From positions 124,001 through 188,000 of the forward strand of contig JAPTJF010000025.1 in the NCBI GenBank assembly GCA_029339195.1: DNA of 64,000 bases, given 5' to 3'. The notes under the pieces are model-generated. The model did not search any database and was not told the DNA's origin. It saw only the letters and a program-made list of their open reading frames with translations. Shown here one piece after another: positions 54,291-64,000 of this stretch. A program made the position numbers and the translations under genes. This DNA comes from Micractinium sp. NFX-FRZ. Lineage: Eukaryota > Chlorophyta > Trebouxiophyceae > Chlorellales > Chlorellaceae. Numbering within the stretch: position 1 is the stretch's first letter; each line of letters begins with the position of its first letter.

Positions 54291-57200
54291 ATGACGCAGC
54301 TGCAGCAGCTGCAGGAGCAGGAGGCGGCGCCGCCGGCACGCTGCGTCACGCTGCCCACCGGAGGCACGTACACTCTGGCAAACGCACACGTGCCCACCGG
54401 CTGCATCCAGGGCAGCACCCCAGGCTCTGTGAATGTGTGCGTAGACAACCTAGCGCAGGTGGACATCGAGGTCGTGGGCGGCCGGGTGGCGGCGCTGCGC
54501 CCGGCCTTGGCAGCAGCAGCAGCTGGCGGCCGCGCGGCCCGGCGGGGCAGCACCCACGTTGCTGGCCCCGTGATCGACCTGCGAGGCAAGATGGTGCTGC
54601 CCACCTTTGCCGACCTGCACACGCATATCGGTGAGGCAGCAACGTGGGGACGATAGGGGTGCAGGGCGGCAGGCATTGGCACAGTCGCGCTCCTTTGTGG
54701 GCCGCTCCTGGCGCTGCCAGGCAGGGTGCATGTTGCTGCCAAGGTTCCCTGCTGCTGCTGCTGCTTTAGGTTGCCATGTTGCAATGCCCGCACTCCCCAT
54801 CTCCCGCTCTAACCCCAGCCGTACCTTCCACTCCGCATTCCCTTGTCCACTGCGCCTCGAGCAGACAAGGGGCACACCACAGAACGCAGCCGCAACCCCA
54901 ACGGCAGCCTGAGCGGCGCGGACCGCAGCACGGCTCGGGACGCCGCCTTCTGGGACGAGGCGGACGTCTACCGGCGCATGGACTTTAGCCTGCGCTGCGC
55001 CTACGCCCACGGCACCTCTGCGCTGCGCACCCACCTCATCAACATGACACCCAAGCAGACGCAGCTCACCTGGCCCGTGTTCTCCTGTCTCAAGCAGAAG
55101 TGGGCCGGCAAGGTGTGCAGGCGCTTGGGTGGGCGGGAGGGCAGGGGCTGGTGGCAGGCTGCCTGACAGGCAGGGGGGTGCAGGATGCAGGGTGGGTTGC
55201 GGGCTTCAGGACCAGAGGGGAAGCCTTTTCAGGTTCCTCTGCGTGCTTGCTCAGGCTTGATAGGCTGTGGTCAGCTCTGCGGGCAGCATTGCACTCCTCC
55301 CGCCCCGTCTTGATAGCCTGTGGTCAGCTCTGCAGGCAGCATTGCACTCCTCCCGCCCCGTCTTCCCTACCTGGTTCTACGCCCTGCCAGTTGCCACGCC
55401 ACGGATGCCCCACCCTGCGCCTGACCTCCATGCCTGCGGGCAGTGCCTGTGGCTGCAATGAGGCAGCAGCAGCAGCAGCAGCAGCAGCCGCCCCGCTGGC
55501 TCCTGCTTGCTCAAGTCCCGCTCTCCCTCTCCTGGTTCCCTTCCCGACTGCAGGTCGAGCTGCAGGCGGTCTCACTAGTGGTGCTGTCCTTCTTCAGGGA
55601 CGAGGCAGCAGCCACAGCGCTGGCAGATCTGGTGGCGGCACACGGAGGCATCCTAGGGGCAGCGGTGTGCTGTGCAGAAAAGGGGGGAGACCCCTCCGAT
55701 GACTGGACAACCTGTGAGGCGGACCGGGACGTGCTGCTAGACCGGTGAGCGTAGTTGTGTTGCATCAGATGGGGTTCATGGCAGATGGGCTCAGCCTGGC
55801 AGGGATGGGCAAGTGTGGGCTGGGCTGTTGGGGGGAGGCGGGGAGGAGGGTGGTGACCTGCCGGCTGATGGGACCACTTGCAAGGCCGGCCGAGATGCGC
55901 TGCTGGACCGGCGGGGCGCGGCTGGGCTGCGTGGCGAGTTTGTTCTTGGATGCAGCACCTTGCAACTGGTCATGAAGCATAACCCCCTCAGCTTCTGATT
56001 GGTGGTGTCTGCAGCATCTTCCGGCTGGCAAAGGAGCGCGACCTGGACCTGGACTTCCACACGGACGAAAACGGGAACGAGTTGGCGCGGGGGCTGCGGT
56101 ACGTGGCCCAGAAAGCGGAGCAGTACGACTACCAGGGGCGCGTGGTCTGCGGGCACTGCTGGTGAGTGAGCAAATGGGAGGGCACCTGTTGAGGTGTGGG
56201 GGTGGGGTTGTGCGATGCTGGGAACAAGCGGAAAAAAGCGGAGCATGGTGCTTACGGCTTATTGGGCACTGGGCGCGTCAGCGTGAGTGATAGCAAGGAA
56301 GAGCAGGGGGCAGGGGGCGGGTCCATTGGTTCACCCCTCCCAAGCGCTCGCCGCCTGGGCAGCCCACTGCAGCTCTGCTCCCCCGCCCGCCCTCTCAGCT
56401 GGCAACTGCGCGTTGAGGCACCTTCGCTCCTCCCTTCAAGCAGCTGCTCACATCTCCTCCGGGCTGCCCCTCATGCACCTCCTCTGGGCTCTTCCCCCAC
56501 CCTGTGCCTTGCAGCTCCCTGGCCTTCCAGCCCCCTGCTGAGCTGGCACTGACTCTGGAGGCGGCAAAGCGTGGGGGCGTCACAGTCGTGAGCTTGCCGC
56601 TTGTGAACCAGTGGACACAGGACCGCTCGCACGAGGGAGGGCGGACGCCGCGCTGGCGGGGGGTCACGCTGCTGCACGAGCTGCGGGCGGTGAGCAGGGA
56701 GGGGAGAGGGCAGGGCAGGGGCCAGAAAGGAGGGCAGCTGAGTAGGGGCAGTTGTGTAGGGGCATCATGCTGCCGCGGCAGGTGCGCTGGGTGGCAGAGA
56801 GTGCTGTGGCAGCGGGCTGCTGCGGGATTGTCTCGCCCTTGCCCCACTTTGCTGCTGCAGCCCCCCCTCTTTGGCCGCGCCTCCCTCTCGTCCCGCCCAC
56901 CCTGCGCCCTGGCAGCCGCGCACCGCCCGGCCGCTGCCTGCACCCGTTTTACAATCCCACACCGCTGCCTTTCGTGCCGCTGCCTTTCGTGCACAATGCC
57001 GTGCTCGCCCTCCACCCTGCCCCCCACCCTGCCCCCTCCTCACCCTCCCCCCGCTCAGGCCGGCATCCCCACTGCCATCTCCTCCGACAATGTGCGGGAC
57101 CAGTTCTACGCGTATGGCGACCTGGACTGCCTGGAGGTGTTCACTCAGGTGGGTTGAATGTGGGGGTAGGTTGAGCGCGTCCAGCAGGTGACTCTTTGGG

Positions 57201-58514
57201 GTCTTTCGGGCACGCAGGTTGATGCAGGGGTACGTGTAGTGTGCCTGGCAGGTGGCTCTTAGGGGTCTTTCGGGCATGCAGGTTGATGCAGGGGTACATG
57301 TAGTGTGCCTGGCAGGTGGCTCCAGAGGCACTTCACACGCAGGTGGCTCAAGGGATGTGTTAGTGTCGGGCATGTGGCCCCACCCCCACCCCCACCTCTC
57401 CCACACATGGCGGGCTTGCAAGGTGGGTGGGTTCTGAACCCGGCCCCTGACGTACCTGCCATTCAGACGTGCCTAAGTTGCTGTTTTCAACATGTCCAAC
57501 CATACCTCCCTGCAGAGCTGCCGCATGGCCCACCTGGACAGACCCTACGGCGACTGGCCGCAGGCGGTGACCAGCATCCCAGGTGCGCCTCCTGCCTCCC
57601 CGCCGCGCTCGCGCCGCCTGCCTGCATGCATGCCTGCATGCCCGCCCCCGCTTGTCCACTTACCTGTGCACTCCCTGTGCGCTGCCCCTGCCTGCGCGCG
57701 CCAGTCCCCTCCCGGCCCACCCCTCTTTCCCCCTGCATACTCAACCGACTGTGTGGTCTCCCTCTGCGCCTCACCCGCTTGCTTGCCCTCCCCTCCCCGC
57801 CCTCCCCGCCCTCCCCGCCACCGCTCCTGCAGCCGACGCGATGCACCTGCCGCAGCACGGCCGCATCGGCGTGGGTCTGCCCGCCAACTTTGTGGTCTTC
57901 AGGGGGCGCCGCTACTCCGAGCTGCTGTCCCGCCCGCAGTACGACCGAGTGGTGGTGCGGGACGGCGTACCGCTGGACGTCTTCCCTCCCAGCTATGAGG
58001 AGCTGGACTACGTGCCCGCCGCCATCAAGTCGGGTGGGTGTATGGGTTTGAGTCCAGGGTGAAGGGGAGTGCATGCCGCTGGACACCTTGCCTCCGAGCG
58101 ATGTGTGTGTGTGGTGAAAACAGCGAGGTGTTGCGGGGAGTCTGCCAGCCACCCTCCCACTGGGTGTGCCTCCCACCACCACCGCTCCTCCCATGTTTGA
58201 TTTGAGGTGCAGGCGAGGTGCCGGTTGTGGATGTGAGCTACCAGCCAGATGGGCAGGCCGTGGTGCGGACCTCCATTGGCAGCCCCCTGGGCAAGAAGGG
58301 GTGCGCCCTGAGCAGCGCGGCTGCCGAGGGCGGCGGTGCGACGGCAGCCAATGGCCACCACGGCAGCGGAAGCGTGCTGCTGCCCACCAGCGCCCGCGGC
58401 GGCTACCACCTGCAGCTCCTCCTGCTGCTCTCGTGCTTTGTGGCCGCGCTGGCGACGCTGGCGGGGCCGAGCGCACTCACCGCTGCGCTGGGGCTGCCCT
58501 GGGCGGCCTCTTGA
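54291..58514 (+). CDS. Cytosine-deaminase-like amidohydrolase with C-terminal membrane segment
   Basis: Metal-dependent amidohydrolase of the CodA-like cytosine deaminase group; substrate not proven. Nine exons (54291-54630, 54865-55112, 55554-55744, 56015-56161, 56515-56689, 57059-57148, 57516-57582, 57833-58033, 58213-58514) give 586 aa with consistent phases. Metal and substrate residues: DLHTHIDKGHTTERSRN (H110, H112), LDFHTDENGNE (H275), CGHCCSLA (H307) and TAISSDNVRDQFYAYGD (D377). The N-terminal third builds the usual beta-sandwich start (VIDLRGKMVLPTFADLHTH). Unusually, the last exon adds a tail ending YHLQLLLLLSCFVAALATLA and a second hydrophobic stretch to the stop, a possible tail anchor not expected in this soluble family. 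The start is the first Met in frame before TLPTGGTYTLANAHV. Introns contain two exon echoes and two tandem repeats. Confidence 0.88.
55258..55364 (+). repeat. 53-bp tandem duplication in a deaminase intron
   Basis: The unit TGATAG(G/C)CTGTGGTCAGCTC through CTCCCGCCCCGTCT occurs twice, period 53 bp, with three or four differences, in the intron between exons 2 and 3. Confidence 0.9.
55866..55917 (+). repeat. Intronic echo of deaminase exon 3 3' end
   Basis: GATGGGACCACTTGCAAGGC then CGGCCGAGATGCGCTGCTGG copies the exon end (55697-55744): DGTTCKAGRDALLDR against DDWTTCEADRDVLLDR. Confidence 0.87.
57185..57324 (+). repeat. 64-bp tandem repeat in a deaminase intron
   Basis: Two full units starting at 57185 and 57249 (CAGGTG.CTCTT, GGGTCTTTCGGGC, GCAGGTTGATGCAGGGGTAC) and a partial third at 57313. 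Each unit carries CAGGTG and GCAGGTT, that is, splice-like AG/GT. Confidence 0.9.
58066..58107 (+). repeat. Intronic echo of deaminase exon 8
   Basis: GCATGCCGCTGGACACCTTG then CCTCCGAGCGATG at 58070-58102 resembles exon-8 bases GCGTACCGCTGGACGTCTTC, CCTCCCAGCTATG (57965-57997): MPLDTLPPSD against VPLDVFPPSY. It lies just after the exon's donor. Confidence 0.78.
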
Positions 58515-59267
58515 AGGGGTCCTGTGCCAAGGCCCTTGTGCGCCCCATGCTGCCCCTCTTGCCCGCCTGGCCTGGTCACACACTGCCAGCCACTCTCGCT
58601 GGCACGAGCTCTCTGTTTAGCTCAGCCGGCCTTGAGCTGAGCTGCCTGCTGAGCTGGCCATCGGCCTGCTGCTGTTGGCCAGCTGGGCGGCGGTTGCCTG
58701 CCCACGTGCAGTAAGAGGCACCATGCCTCCCGTGCCGCGTCACCCCTCCCCGCTCTGTCTGTTCCTGTTGCCACCTCAACACACCCCCACTGCATACCCC
58801 CACTGCATCTCGTATCACTTCCCCAGCATCCCCTGTGGCCACGCTGATTCACGCGCATCGGCCATGTGATTCTCTCGCCCTGTACCTGATTCCCTCCCCC
58901 CCTGCTCCACGCCCCACCTCTCTGTTGTGTGCATTTCATGCGTGTGCACCTTGCCTGGCCGCGAGGCAGAGCTGCGACGGCTGTGCCGGTGCGCCGCATT
59001 TCATCCCCCTCCCCTATTGTCTGCCCACCACACCCGCTCACTGTATTGGCGCCGCTGCCAGAACAGCGCGCCGCAGCAGCCTCACCGTCTGTTCTGTACC
59101 CTTTCCCTCCCCTGCTGTACCCCTCACCCCTGTTGCTGCCGCACTGCTGCTGCTGCCGCCGTTGCTCCGCTCCCTCCCCTCCCCTCGTCGCACGCCAGTG
59201 TGGCACCCCTCAGTGTGCTTTCTGTTGTGCATCCTTTTGGGATGTTTTGGGGTACCCGCACCCTCCC

Positions 59268-59272
59268 TGTAA
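59268..59272 (+). terminator. Candidate TGTAA polyadenylation motif for the deaminase-like gene
   Basis: The first plus-strand TGTAA I find downstream of the stop, 754 bp away. Tentative because of the distance. Confidence 0.35.
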
Positions 59273-59632
59273 CATAGCCACGCTGCCGCGGCACGGCAGG
59301 CGGGCAGGCCAGAAGGGAGCGCGCAGCAGGAGAGCGCGAGGCGGCGCGCAGAACGCCCACATCCCGTCGTTGTGGGGACAGGCAGTGGCTCCGCTGCGTC
59401 GAGGCTGCACGGCTCCCTGCTGGTCTTTGCCTCCGAGAGGAGGTGGAGGCAGTTGCGGCATGCCAGGCAGCACCGTTGGCCTTGCCACCACATGGACCCC
59501 TCCATCCTTGGCGCTTGTTGTGGCCCTGCTGTGCCCGCATTCCCACCCGGTCTGCTCTCCTGTGGTTCTGCCCCACCCCCGCTGTCCTCTCGTCTGACCG
59601 TCAAGGCACTGTTGAGGGGAGTCAGGGAGGGG

Positions 59633-59637
59633 TTACA
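59633..59637 (-). terminator. TGTAA polyadenylation motif for the LHC gene
   Basis: Minus-strand TGTAA about 240 bp downstream of the LHC stop codon at 59877-59879. Confidence 0.55.
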
Positions 59638-59876
59638 AAGCCAAAACAGCTACTGCTACACATATGCTTGGTACAGCGGTAGGCAAGGGGACAAGGGGTG
59701 TGCAGGGGGGTTTCTCTTCTCGTGGTTGCGTGTGTGTCGCGGCACGTGCCTCGTACGTTGGAACTGGGCATATGTCGGCAGCAGGGACGCTCTGGCGGGC
59801 GGAGCAACCGGGCACCAACGCGGGGGGCGGCATGTTGCCCCCCTAAAATGAAATGCCCATGAAATGCCACGCCAGC

Positions 59877-62398
59877 TCACGCCAGGCTCTTGGCGTACAG
59901 CGCGTAGAAGTTGCTGCACGAGGGAGGGAGACGAGGGGGCAGGGGGAGAGAGTGGGAGGGGTGAGCACACGGCGCAACACAGCAGGTGAGGCAGCAGGAG
60001 ATCCATGGCGCACCCAGTGGCTGCTCCATTGCACGCGGGCGAAGCAGGCAGCGAGTGCAGCGCACGCCGACAACCAACAGCACGGCACACATCCGGCGCG
60101 GGGCTCACTATTGAGGTGTGCTCCATCAAAAAACAACAAAACAAGAAAGCTCACTAACAGGCCAGGGGTGTCCTCCATCAAAAACAACAAAGACAAAAAA
60201 GAAGCAAAGGCGCTCACTTGGCGGAGGCGTCCTCCAGGTGTGCGTTCAGGTTGGCAATGGGTCCCTGGCCGGTCACGATGGCCTGGACAAAGAAGCCGAG
60301 CATGGAGAGCATGGCGAGGCGGCCGTTCTTGATCTCCTTCACCTTGAGCTCGGCCAGGGTGTCGGGGTCGTCAGCCAGGCCCAGGGGGTCGAAGCTGCCG
60401 CCTGCGGGGGGAAGGGAGGTGCGGGGGAGGGGACGAGGCGCGAGGGGGAGGTGGGTGGATGAGGAGGAGGCGGGCCAGGGAGAGCAAGGCAGGCAGAGCT
60501 CGGGAGGCGAGAGTTGCTTCCACTCGGCGGGGCATGCAACAGCAGCACAGCACGACATCAACAGCACAGCATGGTACAGCAGTACAGCAGGGCTCACCGG
60601 GGTACACGGCAGCAGCAGCAGCAGCACAGCACAGCATGGTACAGCAGGGCAGTACAGGTGCTCACCGGGGTACACGGCATCCAGGTCGACGCCGGCGGGG
60701 CCGCCGTTGACGCGGTAGCCCTCAACGTACGACATCAGGATGACCTGCAGCCGTGGAAACAGAGGAGAAAAGTTCGCTACAACTGCTGGCTCGCGGCGGC
60801 AAGGAGACACAAGGCGGGCGCGTGCACATGCTGGCGTGCACCTTCAAGCTGGCCCCCGCCAGCGCACGCAAGCCTCTTCTCCCAGGCCTGTTCTTGCCCC
60901 CCGCCGCCCGGCCAGGCCGCGCGCGCCCCGGAAAGCAGGCAGCAGGCTCCCACCTGCACGATGAGCGTGGCCACAATGGACTTGGCGTTGATCAGGCCGG
61001 GGATGCCCAGGTACTGGATGCCGTCGTCGCCAAAGATCGAGGCGCCGGCGTTGAACCACGCAACGTGGTTGGTGCCGTCCAGCAGCTCGGGCACCACGCA
61101 GCCCAGCGCGCCAAGCATGGCTGCAGGGGGGGGAGGGGGCGAGGGGGAGGGGGACAGGCGGTCAGCACAGCTTGCTTGGGTCCCGAGCAGCCTCACGCCA
61201 CCTGATTGCTGATGGGCTGCACGGCCGCCAGTCCCACTTTCGAGGGGAAGAAAGGCAGAAAGAAAGAACAAGGCAGCACCCTGGCGGAGCGTGCGCTCAC
61301 CCCAGCGGGCGTGGATGACCTCCACCTCCCGGTAGCGGGCAAAGGTCTGGGGGTCGGCGGACAGGCCAGAGGTGTCCCAGCCGTAGTCACCGGGGAACTC
61401 GCCTGCACATCACAAGAGGATTGTGTGGCGGGAAGGGAAGAGTTGAGGGGGAGGGAGGGGGAGGCGGGGTGCGGGCATGTGTGGCGGGAGGATGGGCAGG
61501 AAGCTGAGCTGGCGGGCGAGGCGGCACTCGAGGGTGCACATGAGCCCAAGCAGCAGGCAGCGGGCCCGCGCCTGATGTCCATTCAATGTGCTGGCGGGAT
61601 GGCTGGTGCCACTGCCGCTGCACGTCACAAAGCCATGTGAGCGGCGGGGCGTAGCGGCACGCACCGGTGAGGTAGGCGGGGGTGATGCGGTCGCTGTAGG
61701 GGCCCAGGAACTTGGGGCGGTCGGGGCCGTACTGCACACACCAAGGGCGGCATGAAAACAGGATTGAAAGGGGTTGAATGGGGAAGGGCTTCAAGGACTG
61801 GTTCATTGGCTGGCAGCAGGGCCGTCGCAGTATGGCGGGCGGCGGCGGACCACCGTAGACCGAGATAAGGGCGGGATAGTGCGGGGATGCGGAGGGCGGG
61901 AGGCGCTGAATCCGCACGGCTGCGCCGCTGACCTCACACCCTGATTGCTGCTGCAATGAAAAAACAACTGCTCCAACTCCCCAGCCAGGGAAACTGCCCG
62001 CAAGCTGCGCAGCGAGGGCGGCGGCTGCTCCCACAGTTGCGTTATGCAGCCGCTGCTCACCCAGCTGATCTTGCTGCCGCTGCTCTTCTTGGTCTTGGAG
62101 GCGGGGGCGGCCTTCTTGACAGTCTTGGACTGGGTGCCCTTCTTGGTGGCAGTGCCGGCCTTGCTCTTGCCAAAGAGGGCCTCGGTGCGCTGCAAGCGAG
62201 AAAGGGGGCGGGAGCAGGGGAGGGGGTGCTGAGGGGTGCAGGGTGCGTCATCCCGCTTGCCTGGGCCCCCTCAACTGCGGCGCTGGCTCGTATCCACTGC
62301 CCATACGCCAACGGAGCCCACAAACGCGGCGGCAGAGGCTGGCAGGCCGCGAGCGAGCACTGCTACTGGCTGCGCACCATGGCCATGGTGGTCGCCAT
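59877..62398 (-). CDS. Light-harvesting complex II chlorophyll a/b-binding protein (LHCBM-like)
   Basis: Thylakoid antenna protein that binds chlorophyll a/b and xanthophylls and feeds photosystem II. Eight exons (62398-62378, 62189-62061, 61731-61665, 61402-61301, 61120-60954, 60744-60666, 60401-60218, 59913-59877) give 261 aa with consistent phases. Landmarks: [12 protein letters not shown] (the WYxxxR trimerisation motif), [13 protein letters not shown], helix [16 protein letters not shown], middle helix [34 protein letters not shown], and helix [21 protein letters not shown]. These fit major LHCII rather than minor CP26 or CP29. The first exon is a 21-bp microexon (MATTMAM), inferred because exon 2 starts at a clean CTTGCAG acceptor with no ATG. 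The N-terminal region is Lys-rich ([14 protein letters not shown]). The C terminus ends [10 protein letters not shown], shorter than the usual ...FVPG tail. Confidence 0.93.
60118..60218 (-). repeat. Duplicated intron segment in the last LHC intron
   Basis: CTCCATCAAAAA followed by ACAACAAA and an A-rich run ending in GCTCACT occurs twice, at about 60119-60156 and 60170-60217. The second copy leads into the true donor (GCGCTCAC read on plus). Confidence 0.75.
60570..60615 (-). repeat. Intronic echo of LHC exon 6 donor junction
   Basis: CTCACCGGGGTACACGGCA at 60593-60611 duplicates the true donor junction at 60661-60679, together with the flanking ATGGTACAGCAG and CAGTACAG blocks (period about 68 bp). 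The copied donor GTGAG is intact. Confidence 0.88.
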
Positions 62399-63577
62399 CT
62401 TTGCTGGGTTTGCTGAACTGAACGACTGGGTGACCACTCCCTGAGTATAGGCTCGGAGAAATGGTGCCTGTGGGGGCTCAGAACGCGGGCTTTCACAGCC
62501 GGCCACGCAGATTCTCTCATCCTCCACGTGGCATTTTCGGGATGAAAGCCTGCTCCGACCCGGCGGCCTGATTTGGTCTGTGGCTCGGGCGACAATCCCT
62601 CTTCTCGGATGTCGGCGCAGTCTCTGCGACACGCCTGGGCGGCTAGCAGCCTGTCCCCACGCGTGTGGGCCCCTGAAGCTCTGCAGCTCCCCTGGTGCCA
62701 GCAGCAGCCTGGCAGGGGTATCTATGCTCAGCACAGGAAGCGTTGCAGGAAGTTGGGGAGGGGTGGCGAGCATGCTGCACAGCTCTGAAACCTAGCAGGG
62801 CAGCAGGGCGGGCGGTGCGGGCAACGGCCGCAAGGTGTGGCTGATCGCCCTATGCCACCTGTCCACTGCGCCTCCTGAGATCCACTGCGCCAGATGTTAT
62901 GATGACTCCAGGAGGCGGCATGCACCCAGCAGGGGTGTTTCTGTGATGGGCACGGGCTCAGCAAAGACGAGCACCCACAATGCTGACTGCCCTGGGGCGT
63001 GCCTCTGCACATAGAGCCTGCGTGATGCCGGCCTGTTCAGACCAACTTGAGAGCGGAGCATGCATGCAACAGCAGTGTGCTGCCTTGTCCGGTGCCCTTC
63101 CGGTTCACTGTCACCTAGTAAGCAGTACTGGGTCAGCAAGAGTGCGTGGCCGGGCAAGCAGTAGCGGTGGGGCGCGCTGCTGTGGCTGTGGCTAGCACAG
63201 CAAGCATTCCCATTGTATGAGACCTTGCCTTCCGCTGTGCTCCCAAGGCTTGGTGCGTGTGTTAGTACAGAGCGGTGCCAGAGGCGGCATGAGGGGAGCG
63301 CGAGAGTGTGGATGAAAGCGAGCAGCAGACAGACAGTGGAGTAGGCCCGAACCAGAACAAAAGAGGTGGTGGCACAGTGCAAGCGTTGTTAGACAGACTT
63401 GGGTTAGGAACAAGTGGTACAGAAGCCGTGTGTGGCAAAGCCCAAGGGGACAGCACGAGGCCAAGCTAGCGCCTAGCTGTCCCGGCTTGGCAGGCGTCGT
63501 GCCTGCAAGGCCGGCTCAGCTTGAGGCGTCAAGGGCGGGCTAGAGCCGCAAGCCTGGGCCAGCTCAGCTCCAGCTGA
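62399..63577. other. Intergenic: LHC promoter and 3' region of the right-edge gene
   Basis: About 1.2 kb. The left portion upstream of the LHC start should contain its promoter; no canonical light-regulatory element could be assigned by eye. Around 62900-63480 GC drops and open frames are unconvincing, fitting a long 3' UTR of the right-edge gene. No TGTAA was found for that gene. Confidence 0.4.
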
Positions 63578-64000
63578 TCAGCTGAAGTCCCGGTCAGGGA
63601 AGAGCAGGGGCGCCACCAGCGTCCAGCAGTAGAGGCCCACAGTCACCCACTGGCTTGCCACCTTGACCCACACGCTCGTCCACCCCACGTTGATGAGGTA
63701 CTGCAGGGGCGGGAGGGAGGGAGGTGTGTTGCAGGAGTGAGGTGGTGAGGTGGAGCACTTAGCAGGGGGCAGAAGAGGGGATTCAAACACGTCCACCCCA
63801 CTTTGATGAGGTACTGCGGAAGAGCGAGGGAGCAGAGAAAGGGCAGGGTGCAGTTCGGGGTGTCCACAAGGGGCGCGGCGGCCAGGGGGCGAGCACGCGG
63901 CTGGAGCGGGTGCTGCTGCTGAGGCGGGCGTGGCTGAGCATTGAACAAGCCGCTGCTTGACCCAATATTCACCACAGCGCCAGCAGCGACGCAGCTCTGC
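63578..64000 (-). CDS. C-terminal exon of a membrane-protein gene, cut by the window edge
   Basis: The last exon (63700-63578, phase 0, acceptor CCCCTGCAG) encodes [34 protein letters not shown] and ends PDRDFS. This is one long hydrophobic, Trp-rich segment with a short charged tail, as at the end of a multi-pass membrane protein. The upstream intron contains an echo of the same acceptor and exon start at 63790-63820 (YLIKVGWT). Sequence from about 63900 to the edge may contain a further exon, but none could be fixed. I do not recognise the family. Confidence 0.6.
   Translation of the reverse strand, partial: AELRRCWRCGEYWVKQRLVQCSATPASAAAPAPAACSPPGRRAPCGHPELHPALSLLPRSSAVPHQSGVDVFESPLLPPAKCSTSPPHSCNTPPSLPPLQYLINVGWTSVWVKVASQWVTVGLYCWTLVAPLLFPDRDFS
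63788..63822 (-). repeat. Intronic echo of the right-edge gene's last acceptor
   Basis: CGTCCACCCCACTTTGATGA then GGTACTGCGG at 63790-63819 copies CGTCCACCCCACGTTGATGA, GGTACTGCAG at 63677-63706. The minus strand gives GCAG before TACCTCATCAAAGTGGGG, so an AG acceptor is preserved. Confidence 0.9.

Larger units (their letters stand above)
58515..59876. other. Convergent spacer between deaminase and LHC genes
   Basis: About 1.36 kb. TGTAA (+) at 59268-59272 lies 754 bp past the deaminase stop; TTACA at 59633-59637 gives a minus-strand TGTAA 240 bp past the LHC stop. No gene was recognised. Confidence 0.5.

Noticed and set aside
62897..63382. 161-codon minus-strand open frame near the right edge
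   Set aside because: Low-complexity composition, no homology, no splice context. It lies where the 3' UTR of the right-edge gene is expected.
1..64000. tRNA, rRNA, transposon ends, plastid or viral genes
   Set aside because: Scanning by eye found no cloverleaf-like sequence, terminal inverted repeats, reverse-transcriptase or transposase motifs. Structured RNAs could still be missed without computation.

Overview
The window is nuclear DNA of a GC-rich green alga. The best fit is a Chlorella-type trebouxiophyte, which is an inference. The reasons are a light-harvesting chlorophyll a/b protein with a WYGPDR motif, ferredoxin-thioredoxin reductase and ACHT thioredoxin genes, a plant-type MUT9/EL1-like casein kinase, a raffinose-synthase-family enzyme, very intron-rich genes (22 exons in one), and TGTAA polyadenylation motifs 3' of several genes as in other chlorophytes. 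Gene models were spliced by hand from ORF continuity, splice consensus and protein-family alignment. For every complete model except one (the MYND gene at 38-41 kb), intron phases agree across all exons and total length is a multiple of three.

Layout, left to right. A GT61-type glycosyltransferase (+, 0.9-5.8 kb) is followed in tandem by a twin-CX9C/DUF3128 protein (+, 6.2-7.4 kb). Two genes lie on the minus strand: a raffinose-synthase/SIP1-like galactosyltransferase (8.0-15.8 kb) and a MUT9-like/EL1-type protein kinase (17.5-24.9 kb), with a decayed MYND-finger relic between them. An ACHT thioredoxin (-, 26.6-27.8 kb) is divergent from a large methionine-salvage gene (+, 29.1-37.3 kb) that encodes MtnA and MtnK in one reading frame. 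From 38 to 49.5 kb, two MYND zinc-finger paralogues face each other tail to tail. They flank a head-to-head pair, ferredoxin-thioredoxin reductase variable subunit (-) and a CML21/22-like EF-hand protein (+). A secretory protein of unknown function (-, 50.0-53.4 kb) is divergent from a cytosine-deaminase-like amidohydrolase (+, 54.3-58.5 kb). An LHCII gene (-, 59.9-62.4 kb) and the last exon of a membrane-protein gene (-, from 63.6 kb) close the window.

No operon logic applies. Functional themes are chloroplast light harvesting and redox control (LHCII, FTRV, ACHT), carbohydrate transfer (GT61, raffinose synthase family), methionine salvage (fused MtnA-MtnK) and signalling (MUT9-like kinase, CML).

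The most striking feature is structural. More than twenty introns contain direct, degenerate copies ('echoes') of the splice-junction segment of a neighbouring exon, often with the GT or AG splice site retained, in one to three extra copies. They occur in most multi-exon genes here and are densest in the kinase and the MtnA-MtnK gene. In the raffinose-synthase gene a 105-bp unit, a multiple of three, gives three tandem acceptors in one open frame. Local tandem duplication at exon-intron borders therefore looks like an ongoing process in this genome that generates decoy splice sites and intron sequence.
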